This document shows positions 39,460 to 52,620 of a stretch of 64,000 nt of DNA, in pieces. Position numbers and translations under genes: made by a program. The notes beneath the pieces are model-generated. The model was not told the origin of the DNA and did no database searches. It saw nothing but the letters and a program-made list of their open reading frames with translations. The number at the start of each line of letters is the position of its first letter. Positions within the stretch are counted from its first letter, which is position 1. Origin of the DNA: Laguncularia racemosa (Eukaryota > Streptophyta > Magnoliopsida > Myrtales > Combretaceae); the NCBI GenBank assembly GCA_037954665.1, contig JBBMOL010000193.1, forward strand, positions 558,001 to 622,000. Direction: 5' to 3'.

Positions 39460-42400
39460 TAAAACGGATGCCTGCCAAATTCATCAGCAAACACCTGGTG
39501 ATGGTGCAACTAGCAATATGTAACTCTTAGTTTTCAAGTTTTCGTGCAATGATTTTGCTTTATCAACAGAAGAACCTAAGATTACAAGAGATGTTGCATT
39601 GCAAATATTGCTTATTTGTTGTAGACTTTGGTCTTTAATTTTGGCGATCGTTTTGCATGGTAAATGTTGCTCAGTGTTGTAATTGAAAATTTGATGGACT
39701 GTTTGAAGTTTAATCATGTAGCTTGTGCTATTTTAGGCATTACCGGGAAGTTCTGAAAAATCCAGTTTGTTTGATAAAATGTTTGATGGAAAATCGAAGT
39801 AAATCCCCCAGGCTATTGTCGATCACAATGTTTGACATGCTATAGATAATTATCCACACCTTCTCCTGACTAGCCACCAAAAGCAAAATACTTACTTATT
39901 TAATAAACAAGCAATTTTTATAATATAAAAGTTATGGAAATGAAAACATACTTTACCATATTGTCGCTCATATTATATAAATACTGTTCTTACATTTTCT
40001 CATTATAAAATATAAAGTTTGTTGGTTGGTGGGGGGGAGTAAAAGGGAATACTTTTGCAGGCTTACTGGACATACTCAGATTTCTGAAATGTAGGCTATT
40101 ATTAAATGGTGATGGAAAGATAACAATTTGGCTAGCAGCATTTAAGATAATACAAACAAAGGAAAAAATAAAATAAAATTAGAGTAAAATATCATGTGTA
40201 ATATTTAATAGTAGATAAAATTCAATAAAATATTGATATTTTATCAACCATCATAGGATAATTAGCATAGGTAATCATATATACACTTATGTGTTGGAGA
40301 CGCATGTTCCTTGTAAGGTTTGCAATTTGTGATACAAAGCTTATTATTTTCGATTTTTAATTTTAATCTCAAATTTTTGGATGTGTACCAGTGACTTTAT
40401 GTCTAATTTGATTTGTTTGGATTTAAGGGTTGTCCCTTCTCGTCTAAAAATCAAATGGTGTGACATAATTTAACCAAATTTTTTTAACAGTTGTAATAAA
40501 TTGATAATAATCACTGTGTTACTCGTAGGTACTATTTTGATTGGTTCAGTTCACTCTGGTAAACCAAATCAAATGGTAAAGTTTGCTTTGATTTTTTTTT
40601 TTTTTAAATTGTGTTGAACAGAATTGTATTAGTTTCATTTTAAGAACGTTTGGAACCATAAAAGAATAGATTGAGTTCGCGATTTGAGTTACAATTGTCG
40701 AAACAATTGGACTGTTGCTGCCTTCTCTTGCTCCACATGAAAATGTCAGTTGTGCCTGTTTGGGGTGGAAGCTGATGGGACTTATTACTCCCTAAGATTA
40801 CTCCCTAAGATTTCAAATTCAATACATGGATATCACATAATATACGAGATGAACTTTGTGAAATGAGAATGCACATAGCTAACAGAACAATCGAGTTTCT
40901 GCTAAGGCTATAGGCCTAGCTGGATAAGTTTTTGTGGTCTCTATAACCAATATAGACTTAGAAGTGAACTAGAATATAGTCGGTAACTACTTGAGAGGGA
41001 GTGGGATAAGTTTACTTAGGTATGATCAACCAGTAATGGTATCATTAAAAAACTTATGAGCAAGGATCACATTAGTAAACACACTTGCATGGCATATGGG
41101 GTTTGATGCATAAGCATAAGGTTTAATTGTGCATGTTTTGCATATTATGTTGTGTTGTGCTTGAATGCTTATATTTTAGTTTTGTTGACGGGAACTTGAG
41201 AGATCAGTAATAGGATTTTGAATAGTAGTATCTCAACAACTCTTATGGATTTTCAAGCAAAATGGTATAAGTATGTCTTGATGTATTAGACTATGTGTAT
41301 GCGATAAGTATGATGAGTATTTAAGGTTTGCTCGAGTTATTTGTATCTAATATGTATCTAATCTATATTCTATTTATGTTTATTTAAGAATTATTGTTTA
41401 GATAAACTATTTAATTTATATCTAATTCACTTATATTTCAAAATAAAGTTTTAAAATTTATTTTTTTTAATAAGGATATATGCATAATTATATCTTCTTC
41501 TTTTTTCTATCTAAATCTTATATTATTCTAATTAAACAATCATATTTGAATAAATATAAAAAAGATATCAAACAAACAAAAATAAGATAAACTAAATAGA
41601 ACTCTTAAATATATGTAGACATACCTCTTAAACTCCTATAATAGCAAATAATAATTGAAATAATTCAATATTTTAAGGATTAATGATATCATTAAAGTCT
41701 TATCCTCAACTCGAGATGGCACAGCCTTGTCGCCACTAAGCCAAAAAAAAAAAATGCGCCGGAAGACGGGACACTAACAATAGGCAATCTATCAACTTCA
41801 CATTAACATGACATATGAGGTTTTTTATTTTTGATTGCCTGGTTTGTTCTCACGTACTTAGTATCAACATAATCAAACCTAGACAAAATTCTATCCAACA
41901 GTTCTACCATAGTAAAGTCCTTAAGAAAAACCACACTACGTTTATTCCCATTGTTCGACATTACTACATTTTTTAATTTTTCTCTCTTTCCTTTATAAAC
42001 AAAAAGAAAGGCACATTTCCTTTTCTCTTTCTTTGTTTTTCCTTTTTTTTTTTAAATTTGATAATCTTAAGAAAAAAATGCTAAAATTAAGCTTTGATAC
42101 CAAATTTAATAAAAGCAATTGAGTGAAAGGTAATGGAAGCAAATAAGTTTTCGAATAAGCAACATATCATTTTCGAAAATGAATTCTCTTAATTTATCTG
42201 TTTAAGATTTTATTATATATAATCAATTATTACGACTAAAAAAAAAGTAAATAATATTACGATGATATGATATTTTAAAAATATGAATAATCTCAATCAT
42301 AGATTTATAAATTAAAAAAAAATTGAGAAGAGGTAAATCCATAATCTTCTAAGGCATCAACCCAACAAACGAGGGTTTTTACTAAACTACTCGATCTCAC

Positions 42401-44880
42401 ATATTTGGTATTCAAATTATCCAACCTAGATAAGTTTTATCGAACTTTTTGTAATAGTCTAACTCCTTAGGAAAAGTCCTACTGCATTTTTTCCGACGTT
42501 AGTTCTAAAGAAAAAAAAAGAAAAAAAAAAGTAAAAATGAAAAGTTACGAGGCAGTCAATGACTTTGGTCTTGAAGCATTATGTCTATGAACACATATTA
42601 CATTGCTTGTCTACATTCACCAGTAAAGTAATAATGAAAGGACAGGAATGGAGGTAAGTAGTTCATTTCTAGTGTTTTATATACTTGTATAAATTAGCAA
42701 CGTCTTAAATTGGTTTATTTCTAAAACCTCTAGCATTGATGCACTATAAAGTTTAGTATTAAATCATAAAGATGTTGATAATCTGCACACTATACTATAC
42801 ATAAATATGTTTTTCAAAGAAATCTTTCGGATATCTAAGATCAATTGTGCATCAATTTTTTTTTTTTTTATTTGGTACATCAGAACTCCTTTAGGATATA
42901 AACGTGATTTGGGCAAATCTTTTGAATTGCTATAATAAACCATTAGTAACCATTTCTATAAAAACTAGTTAAAATACTAGCCCCAGTGTACAAATTTTAA
43001 TTTAAAGTAACACATAAATATTTATTAAAAAATTATTATAGTTAATATATCAATAATTTACTGTATGTTTGGTCACCGATAAGAAATAAGGATGAAATAA
43101 AATTGTAATTTTATGGTAATAAAATAAAGCTAAAATTAAGTTTGAATAACTATTCTTTATAGAATGAATTCATTATTCTTTTATTTAGTTAGCAGAATGA
43201 TTTTTAGAAAAAAAAATTGAATAACTAATAAGAGTATTAAAATATTCTTTTATATGATTTATCATAACTTTTTTATTCTTTTGAAAAAAAAAAAGAAAAG
43301 AATTTACAAAGAATGCAAATATATACATCTAATAATTATTAGAATAAAAATGTATTCTCAACGTATTATATATAAATATATATAATTATGTTTCATTATT
43401 CATATATAAATTTAAACATCAATTCACCACTATATATACACACACAATACATAACCTTTTTTTGGCTCATTTATTACAGTTATGATAAGGTTATTTAGGG
43501 AAAAAAATAGCAATAAGGGTTGAAATTGCTATTGTTTAGTGTTTTGGAAAGAATTGCTATTTTTTTTTTTATTTTACTTGATAGGAATTCTTAATTGGTG
43601 TTGCACAAAATGCAACCAAACATGGAAATCCATTCTATAAAGAATATGATCAAAATAGAATGGTAATTCCTCCAAGCAAATGTGTTGTTAATATAAACTA
43701 TCAATTTTATATGCCATTAGTTGTCTTTCTACATTTGTACATAAAGTGCTATGCTTAGAAGAGTAACAACTCTTTAAAAAAAATCTGAAAGCTGTGAAAT
43801 TTTATGTTAAGTATGCAAGGTTGTAACTCTTATTATTCTTTACATAAAGGATAAAGGATGTGTTTTTTGAATACATAGTTGAAAAAAAATAATCATTGGT
43901 GACCAAAAGTACCAATAATGAAAAAATGTTATTGATAAAAAATTTAAATAATAAATAGTCAAAAAGTATTATAATGAAAGGATACAATTGAACAAAAGTT
44001 CCAAAATTATATATTAGATTAGATTATATATTTTTTCCCAAAATAATATAGCTATATCAATAAATGTGGATAAGGATTTTTCATATATATATATATAATT
44101 TCAAAATCTTTTATCCAAAAGACATATTTTTTTCCATACAAGTTATATGGCTTTTAAAATAATTGTAACCTTTATTTAATTTAATTCAAAATGGCACGAG
44201 TCTTTCTAAATGTCACATCATCTCATAGAAGACCATCAACTGTTCACACCAAATTTGAACATATTATATTTTTAGGGACATTGTATAATTCCATCCACTA
44301 TTTTAACAAAACCAATCCAACCCTTAATTTTACTATTTAATTATATATATTAAATCTTCACTATTGATTACCATTAAATCTCTATCATTAATATATAAAT
44401 TAATCATGAGATTAAAGGTTAAACCAATCCTCATAAAAAACATGAGCAAGATAAAAATTTCCTATTTTTAGTTAATTAAAATAAGCATTTATTCTATACT
44501 TATAATAATATGTATGGTTTATACATATATACACTATTAGCATCTTAATTGTGATAATTTTTAAATAAATTTATTAATTTTATGAACAAGTATATTTTTA
44601 CGACAATATTCATATTATATATTAAAAAATTCAAGAACACAGAATGTTAGTATGGCATTTGTGGTAATCCTTGGAACAATTGATTATTTTTTAATGTATA
44701 TATATATATACTGTAAATCAAAATCTATGCGAAGAATAGATGCAACTTTTATTTCGATTACACTGAGTACAAATATTTCAAACGAGGTAAACCGAAAATA
44801 TATGTTATAATCTATAATATATACGGAAATTTTATATTTTCCACTAAGTTGAAGTAAAGGATAAACATCATTACACCAAC
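39460..44880. other. Intergenic DNA between F-box copies A and B
   Basis: No gene was recognised. Copy A downstream homology continues to about 40690. Two tandem versions of the upstream repeat lie at 41868-41960 and 42410-42800. The rest is AT-rich with homopolymer runs. Confidence 0.55.
41868..42800. repeat. F-box unit upstream repeat, copy B side, partly tandem
   Basis: The stretch around 42539-42800 aligns with 28274-28500 and, in part, with 54210-54420. A sub-block at 41868-41960 is repeated at about 42410-42510; both contain the pattern CCTAGA-AA followed further on by AAGTCCT/AACTCCT and a CAC-AC-GCATTTTT-like run. This suggests a local duplication inside unit B. Confidence 0.6.
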
Positions 44881-44972
44881 AGATTTGTTTACTAATAAGT
44901 GCAACTAAAATATATATAAATATTAACACAATTATAGTATAAGTGACAATATAATTATATATTTACTCTCCC

Positions 44973-44995
44973 CTCTCTCTCTCTCTCTCTCTCTC
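44973..44995 (+). repeat. (CT)n microsatellite upstream of the copy B leader exon
   Basis: An uninterrupted CT run of about 23 bases, roughly 80 bases before the conserved leader exon. Pyrimidine-rich patches are common at plant core promoters; unit A has a looser pyrimidine stretch at the matching place (36643-36674). Confidence 0.8.
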
Positions 44996-45059
44996 ATTAT
45001 CCCATCATTACACAGACAAATTTACTAGTCAATTTTTTTTCTTTTCGCCATTACAATTT

Positions 45060-45408
45060 GACTGAAACCCTAACAAAGCTTCCCGCCAAATCTGCACTAC
45101 TATTCTGCATTCTTCATCCCCAAGAAGACCAGTTTTGGCTTCTAATCTCCAAGATACAAATACACTGTCTTGGAATCTGAAGGTAATATCAGTGTCTCAC
45201 TAACTTTTTTTTTTTTATTATTGATAAATAATTTAGACTCCTTATGCTTCCTTTTATGTAGGCTAGATGACGACGAAAAGAATATGTAGGATTACAAAAA
45301 GTGATTGAAAACTATTACTCCGATAATGTGACGAATAGTAATAATGTCTCAACTCTATCTTGGAAAACCCAAATTTGTGATAATTTAATGAGATAAAAAA
45401 GATTTTTT

Positions 45409-45441
<33 letters not shown>

Positions 45442-45990
45442 GCAGTTTTGAGTTTTAAGAATTTAAGATTGAGAAAAACGAATCGGAATCATAGAATGAT
45501 TGTTATTAAGGAGATGCAAATAATTCCAAACGTATTAGTTTGTATGTAATAACCGATCACTTTATATATTTTTATTGTGGATATTACAGGATTTATTAGT
45601 AATTCAATACAATGTTGTGGCCTGTCAGTCCCAAGGTTTTCAATTCTCATAGTAATAGATGTTGATCCCCTACACTTTGGTGCTTCTTTAAGGAAAACTA
45701 TTTTTCAGGAATTTGAATGATGACGCGGTATACTGTTATAAAAAATTTGTCAAAATGCTTGATGAAATGCTTAAGTTCAGTTCTAGGTTGTCTGTTGATG
45801 TGCTTATAATGTATGCTACTTGAGTTGATCCTTTTGATTGTAACATACGAAACAACAACAATTTTCAAACCCTTTTCATATCATTGCATATAGTTTCCTT
45901 GATGTGCAGATGCTTGTTAATGTTACAACCTTAAAATAAAGAGCAAATTGGGAATCTTCGATGTTTTTCTGATTTGTGTTGAGTGATTAG
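45060..45990 (+). promoter_or_regulatory. Leader exon and leader intron of F-box copy B
   Basis: The non-coding exon ends at 45182 before GTAATA. The intron runs to ATTAG at 45986-45990, 14 bases before the ATG at 46005, exactly the spacing in copy A. The intron contains the poly-G run at 45411-45440. Inferred from conservation with copies A and C. Confidence 0.6.
45411..45440 (+). repeat. Poly-G run of 30
   Basis: Thirty consecutive G follow eight T inside the leader intron of F-box copy B. At the matching place copy C has a T-run (about 55475-55491) and copy A an A-rich run. It could form a G-quadruplex, or could be a sequencing or assembly artefact. Confidence 0.9.
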
Positions 45991-46004
45991 GAGAAGATTT
46001 TGCA

Positions 46005-47627
46005 ATGAAGGAGGCAGGTTTATTGATGCCGAAAGCTAAATGCCAGAAGTTGAATGCAAACGGAGATATTGGTACTGCCCAAGAGTTGAATGATTTGCCT
46101 GAAGCCATTCTTCTACACATCCTTTCCTTCCTTCCCACAAGGGATGCTGTGAAGACGAGTGTTTTATCGAAAAGGTGGGAGTACTTATGGCCTTGCATGT
46201 CTAAGTTGGACTTCCGTCTCGATGCTCGGAATAAGGCCGCAACTGCTTGCTTCCTAAACACTGTCGATAGAGCATTTGCCCATCGTGATTCATCTTCCGT
46301 GGACACATTTTCTATAGAATGCACATCAAAAGACGCTGTGACTAAATATCGCTTGAGAACTGGTATTGCGGGTGCAATTAGGCATAAGGTTCAGAAGCTC
46401 TCCCTAAATTGTCCTCCGGATACTGTCCCTTCTTGTGTATTTATGTGTAAAACCTTGATCGAGCTGCGTCTACATATGCCACTTCCAGGACTTCCGCCTC
46501 TTATTTGCCTTTCGAATCTTAAGATGTTTCATCTTAGGATATCCAATCCTGTGGACGGCATCTCACTGCAAAAGTTGTTTTCTCTTCCTTCCCTCGAGGA
46601 GTTGAGCCTTCGTTGCGGTTTTAAAGATAGCAAGGCAATTAGCATTACAGCTCCCAAACTTAGGAAATTATCTATCTACGACTCTTCTTCTCCATCTGAT
46701 GTTTCAAATGGTTTCAAACTGTTGATTGATGGAAGTAGTCTTCAGTTTTTTGAATATTCCGGTTACCTTTTCTATGATCTTTGCATATCTGCTGCATATG
46801 TACTGGCATCAGCTAGTGTTATCATGATTCCATTTAGTTCTGAAAGAGAAGAACGATTCGGTGAACATGTGCACAAGCTCTTGGCAGGGCTATCTAGTGC
46901 AAGATTTCTGTCGCTGCCTTCCATCGCGGTTGAGGTATGCTTTCATTCAATGATAGTTTCATACCTGCCTGGTGTACGAAAAGTCTTAGCTTGCTACTGG
47001 TTGAAGCTTTATATTTGTGTACTTTTTATCAGGCCCTTCGCCAAAGAAGCGAACTCGTTGATAGCCTTCCTCGATTTCCCAATCTTAAGGAGTTGCAATT
47101 TGAATGGCAATGTTTTAGCTTTGATTGTCGAGCACCATTGTCGATTCTCTCAAGGTTTCCTTGTCTTGAATCCCTTGGATTCTATGGGGTATCCATTCTA
47201 CTCAAATTTTACTATCCTGTCACAGGTGTTTGAACTACTTTCCAATTGCATTAAGATTATTGCTGTCATGTTTTAGGGAATAAAACTAACAAAACGGCGT
47301 AAAAAGTATGATTGGATAATGGACCCAGTTCCTCCATGTTTCTTATCAAAGCTGAAGAAAATTACAGTCCGCGGGTTCAAATATGTCGACAAGGAGATGA
47401 TAGTCCTTAGCATACTGCTCAGGGCTGCCAGAGTTCTCAAGGAAATGGCCATATATGGTTCAGATTTTTTTCGCAAGCATCAGATGAAGGAAGAGACAGT
47501 TCTTGGGGCTCTGAAAGCTCTACCTAGGGCATCAGAAGATTGTACTTTCATATTTCAATCAAAACCAAAGTATGCCAGCCTAATTTATCATCAAACACTT
47601 GGTGACAGTACAACTAACAATACATAA
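46005..47627 (+). CDS. F-box copy B: F-box/LRR/FBD protein, 3 exons, 478 aa
   Basis: Putative SCF ubiquitin-ligase substrate receptor, close paralogue of copy A. Exons 46005-46934, 47033-47188 and 47277-47627, all GT-AG and phase 0. F-box at about residues 27-65 (ELNDLPEAILLHILSFLPTR), leucine-rich region, then FBD from DPVPPCFLSKLKKI in exon 3. The C-terminus is about 20 residues longer than copy A: the position of copy A's TGA is read through, and the extension comes from what is 3' UTR in copy A. An alternative open frame continues from exon 1 through intron 1, shifted exon 2 and intron 2 to 47276 (423 aa). This would be made only if intron 1 is retained and would lack the FBD domain. The spliced model is preferred because it preserves the FBD and matches the paralogues. 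Confidence 0.92.
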
Positions 47628-48924
47628 CTCTTAGAAGAGATGTTGGATTACAAATGGTTGTATATTTATTGTTCTTTTGGATTAGACTTTGGCCTTTACT
47701 TTTTGTGACCGTTTTTGGCCCATCAAACATAAATTACCTAATTATTTACTAAACAAGTATGTTTTACATTAATACTGTTCTCGCATTCAGATGAAGCATC
47801 TTTCATTCTCGTTTTCCTCCCGCTTTATAAAATATAAAGTTTTCCAAAAAAAAAAAACTAAGTAAGTAAATAAATAAAGAAAAGGTAAATAAAAGGCATA
47901 CTTTAGTAGGCATATTCGACATTTCAACTACCTCAGATTTCTGAGATGTAGACAAATGGTAAAGGAGAGAAAATAGTTTAGCCGGTAGCAACTACCATTA
48001 GACACATGCTGATAGTGGGTAAATTTTAAAAAATGATCATTTATATTTTTATGTATTATAATTTTATTATACTTATATATTATTAATCCATTTATACTTA
48101 ACTATTATACTTACCGATTCGATTGAGGCCTAATGAACAAAGTGGAGAACGTCTACAATCGTGCAATACGCTCGTATGGGAATTGATTCACTCCAATTTA
48201 AAATTTGTCATTGTTGCATTTACCATTTTTAGTAGTCTTTCAGTTGCTCTTATAAAGTTTGAAAATCGGTTAATGTTCATGGTCGAAACTCACAAGAAGA
48301 TAATGATGATTTATGCACTTATTTTACCTACCATTAGCAGCCTCATGAAATAACAAGCGATTGCAGTTAAGCTTCTTATTTTCATTTTCTGATTTTAATC
48401 TTAAACTTTTGCATATGTACCAATGACTTTAGCTCTATATTGATTTGTTTATATTTCAGGGTTGCCCCTTCTCATTTAAAAATTAAATGTGTGTGAACAA
48501 AATTTAGCCAAATTTTTTTAATAGTTGTAATATATTGATAATAATCACCTACCAGTAATAGGTATTATTTTGTTTGGTTCAATTCACTTCGACAAACTAA
48601 ATCAAACAATGAAGTTTGCTTTGATTTCTTTTTAATTTTTTTGAACATGATTGTATTACTTTCATCTGAGAACTTTCGGGATCATGAAAATAATTGATTA
48701 AATTCACTATTTGACCTATAGTTACCAAAACACATTCTTTTAAAAATGTGAATAATTAGAAAAGAGAGATATCATTCTTAATTTATAAATATGGACAAAA
48801 TTCCAAGTTTCAAATCATAACAAGGAGAGGAAAAAACATCCACATCAATTTTTGGTATTGAGGCAATGAACCTTTTAGTTTGGAATGACCATGGTTTAGT
48901 TTGGTTTTTTAAGTTTCATTCATA

Positions 48925-49240
48925 AATTTTGTAGAAAATGTAAATAACCCCCATAAACTTTGACTTAAAGGAAGAAGTTACCCCATAGGTTTTCAAATGT
49001 TACAAATCAACCATTTAAACTTTGATAAATTGATAAATAATTCTCATGGTTTGCAAGTAACCCTCTTAAACTTTGACCTTTGCGTGTAAAAACACTACTT
49101 GAACTTATCAAAGTATACTTTATGACTCCTTAAACTTTGACTATAGTGTGACTTTTTGTAACTAAAAATGGAAATGTCTTTTGTACTACCAATTGATCAA
49201 AATTTAGGGGAGTGATAATAAAATTATCTATGTGAATGGG
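48925..49240. mobile_element. MITE-like repeat, second family (related copy at 14165-14540)
   Basis: Contains repeated TAAACTTTGA units and matches the motif order of 14165-14540. No terminal repeats or target duplication could be fixed. Confidence 0.45.
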
Positions 49241-50159
49241 TATTACCTAAATGATGTCTATTTTTACTAAAAACCTAACTTAAGGAATGGTGGAACTTAG
49301 GTTGACAGTAAAATTATTTATGTGAGTGGGTACTACTTTTTAACCCATGGTTACATGATGGGTTTATAACTTTAACCTTATACAATTTTCAAATAACTAT
49401 ATAAGTTGTTGTATTCATATGCTATGATTATTGCATTCATGCTAATAAGTGATAACTTGCTTGATATTGCGTGTTATGTGTAATGTGAGAGAGGAACTTT
49501 ACTAAGCAGTTGTCTCTCCATAATTTCCTTGGCTTGTAGGCACTTAACATGGGGGTTATTACATGAGTATTCAAAACATATACTACTTAGTACTATAATC
49601 AAGTTTGCTAATTATGTTATGACTATGATAGTAGGAAGACTGGTAAGGATAATCAATATTACTAGCCTTATTATCTTAGTATGTAAAAACAGATATTATA
49701 GGACAATCACTATGACATCTAGTGTATTAGCTATTCTATTTTCTTATGTTCCATTAGACATAATAGACATAACTCATAGTAGTCTTTTGGTAAAAGACGA
49801 TTGGTTTGTGTCTTTTAAACTTGAGAGTAATTTTGGCTTGATTCTTAATTTTCAAAGCATATATGGTGGACTGTTACGACAAGAGTACCCTTAGAATGTG
49901 ACAAAATAAATTTTGGACTTCAGGCTCAATAATAACTTAGGCTTGACTCTTTAAGCTAAGTGATAAGGCCTAGAGAATTGAGTTCATAGATTTTGAGATG
50001 ACTTAAGGATATTTCACATGGTAAGCTTGAGGTAGAGACCATTCGACTAACTCATTCATCTTAACATTTTTCAAGGAGTGCACTTAGATAGGCTCTCCAT
50101 TGGTTTAGATCCAAAAGAAACTTATAGAGTGATCCATTAAAAGGATGGCTCATCTTAGC

Positions 50160-51700
50160 CATTGATTATTAATGCAATTTGGCAAATATCATTGATGGCT
50201 AAACTTTATAAATATTTAAGAGCTCTTCCTCATTTGATAACTTAGAAATTTAGAGAAACGATGTCGTATTGTTGAATTGCTATCCGAAAATATCAAACAA
50301 AACTCAAACAAAGAGCATATTGCCTTTCCTCACAAATAGTGGGGTTGATGCTTCTTAACTCCTCTACCAGTCATACATGCATTTGAGTTTTCTAAGTTTA
50401 CATGTTCTACCTCTTTACTTCTCTCTCTTAGTCATCTCCTATGTGTCACTTGTCATCACTCTTTGGGACTACATATAGAGTAAAATTTTTGCTACACACA
50501 CATGACCATTATAATCATATCCTTACATCTACATTTTAGCAACTCCATTAGGAACAAAGTGAGTTGACAACCTAATGATGGAACTAGAAAGAAAAAGGAC
50601 AATTGGCCTTACTGACAACACAACTTAAAAGCAAGAAGTAAACTTCAAAGTTACTAAGAAGACATTGGCATTATTAGAGGATGCCAACTAGGTAACACCA
50701 CGCTGGAAGGCTTATCTAAAAGTGAAAATGATGTGTGTGATACAAGAGATCACCAGGACAATGAATCATTTCAAGGCAATGTTCATTGAAATCATGCCTA
50801 GCATAGTTGTTTTACCCATTACACTATGAGTTTGACTTTACTAAATCCTACTATTACTTTGTAGTAAGGCATTGCCCAAATAGTTCAACTTGCTAATACT
50901 CCTATTGTTAATGAAGATTTTCCTCAGGATAGATTTGTAGAAAAGCATAAAAGAATTTTCCATGTCTCTCACTAAGATGGCATATACCTCATATATCAAT
51001 CTTCCACCTAATCAATGGATTTATAGGGAAGCATATGTAAAATATTCTTAGTGAAATTTTTCTCTATGCAAGAGAGGGTCACTCTAATCGACATGGGATG
51101 GATCGGAGAGAATATGCAAGACTTCATGGAATATATTAAGTGGTTTAAAGAGCACTCTCTAAATATCCAATACATGAGCGATGAGAGGGAACTAGTGAAA
51201 ATTTGTATCTAAAAGATGTTATCTGAGTATGTAGAATACTTAGAGAATTTCTCTCTATATTTTCTTGCAACACTTGTAGAGAAAGCGTAAGGAGTAAAAG
51301 CTCTCTGGTTGGACAATGGGGATAAGGTAGGAAGCTCAACAATGTTCGTTCCCTTATCTCGGAGCAACGACTCCAGAAGCAACATAAAGCTAAGGAATAA
51401 TATAGAAGTTCAATAGAAGTCCCTCTTTTTCCTTGGTTGATGGGCAAGATGCACGCCATATTCGGTCAACTGTTATAAGATGGAAATATTGAGTTGTCAA
51501 GGGTTAAGCACCCACCCGCAAAAGAATGAAAAAGAATGACCGTAAATTCTATCAATATCATGGAACCATGGGTCATGCCACCAAAGAATGTTGAAACTTA
51601 AAAAGAATATTTTACAGCAAAGTGCATAGTGGGGAACTTATTTTTAAAGGTAACAATGCCCGTAACACTTCAATCCTAGCTTACAATGCCTAGATATTGG
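50160..51700 (+). mobile_element. Degraded Ty3/gypsy retrotransposon segment
   Basis: A TATAAATA at about 50208 sits in LTR-like sequence. Near 50536-50560 the sequence TAGCAACTCCATTAGGAACA resembles the boundary region after the 5' LTR of many plant gypsy elements. Gag-like coding follows, with stops. The best piece is near 51538-51600: KFYQYHGTMGHATKEC, a CCHC-like motif in which the first Cys is replaced by Tyr, followed directly by a stop. Pol was not seen. LTR borders could not be fixed. Confidence 0.5.
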
Positions 51701-51799
51701 CACTTAAAGCCCCTAATAGCAATTAGCGATCTATCATACACTTAAGCAAATGTTGAGGGCAAAGTCAGCCCATTATCCCTAGATGTGCATATGAGTGGT

Positions 51800-51860
51800 A
51801 AAAAAAAAACTAAAAATAAAAATAAAGAAGAAGAAGAAGAAAAAGAAAAAGAAAAAAAAG
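51800..51860. repeat. Purine (A/GAA) tract
   Basis: About 60 bases almost entirely of A and G, including (GAA)n. Low-complexity DNA beside the degraded gypsy segment. Confidence 0.8.
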
Positions 51861-52289
51861 TGTGTTTCTTAAAATTGAAATGAAACAAAGTTTTTTTTTT
51901 TTTTAACAAGTATCTTTTTATCTTTCCTTGTAGTCACAAAGTTAAAGCTTCATATCATTGATTGTGAAACATACGTACATATATAATTGTCACCTCTACA
52001 AGGTACCATAGTTAAGGTAACCCACATGCTCTTTAAGAATGAGAGTACTTCCATAAGTGCTTTAATTCTTGCTAAACATTTGTGAAGTGTCTAACTATAG
52101 TAAAAAGTAATAGCATACTACAAGAAGAAATACTAACCCATACATCACAAGTAAAGTAACATAGTACAATAGATTGGTTCTCGAGTATATTTAGTTTACA
52201 AAGATTTCTCTAAATATAAAACTATAATAGGTTTATACTACATACTTGTTAGCTTTTGCATTCCTCACTATTCCCAAGTCTAAAAGGAT

Positions 52290-52620
52290 CTACAAAACTT
52301 ACCTTGATGATTCTCCAACAGGTGTTGTGAACAAAAGGTCCTACAACGATAAATAATTTTATAAAGTAATGAATGTAAACCATTACTCAATGAAATGGGA
52401 GTTGTAAGCCTTCTTATTATCATGTATACAAAAAAAATTAAATAAGTTATTAAGCATATACTATGCATAAGCAACCATATGCTATGCATAAGTAGTCAAA
52501 TGCAATAAAAACATCACACATGGTCTTTCAAGAAACATTGTGAAGTCGAGAATTTAAGCTTCCCATTGACCTTAGATTAAGTGTCATACCTTGTAGGGAC
52601 CTTAGTTGTGACAACCTACC
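52290..52620. repeat. Dispersed repeat family, copy 2
   Basis: Aligns with parts of 29440-29970 and 52950-53480: CTCAATGAAATGGGAGTT, paired TATGCTATGCATAAG motifs, and AACATCACACATGGTCTTTC followed by GTGAAGTC. The near-tandem copy 3 lies 330 bases downstream. Confidence 0.55.

Larger units (their letters stand above)
36520..40690 (+). repeat. F-box duplication unit A
   Basis: Collinear with unit B (44880-48690) and in part with unit C (54980 onward). Shared landmarks in order: a pre-leader stretch around ATTACCTGCCRAAGTTAA, the leader exon, the leader intron, three coding exons, and a downstream block (40300-40680) aligning with 48360-48680 that includes GTTGTAATA-ATTGATAATAAT. The homology extends about 1.2 kb past the stop codon, so duplication was segmental and not by retroposition. 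Confidence 0.85.
44880..48690 (+). repeat. F-box duplication unit B
   Basis: Collinear with unit A as described there, including leader exon, leader intron, coding exons and about 1.1 kb of downstream sequence. It differs from unit A by indels, a (CT)n run at 44973-44995 before the leader exon, and a poly-G run inside the leader intron. Confidence 0.85.

Noticed and set aside
49529..49894. 121-aa plus-strand open frame
   Set aside because: No recognisable domain, hydrophobic composition typical of AT-rich random frames, and located beside degraded retroelement DNA.
51145..51459. 104-aa minus-strand frame
   Set aside because: Antisense shadow of the degraded gypsy gag segment on the plus strand.
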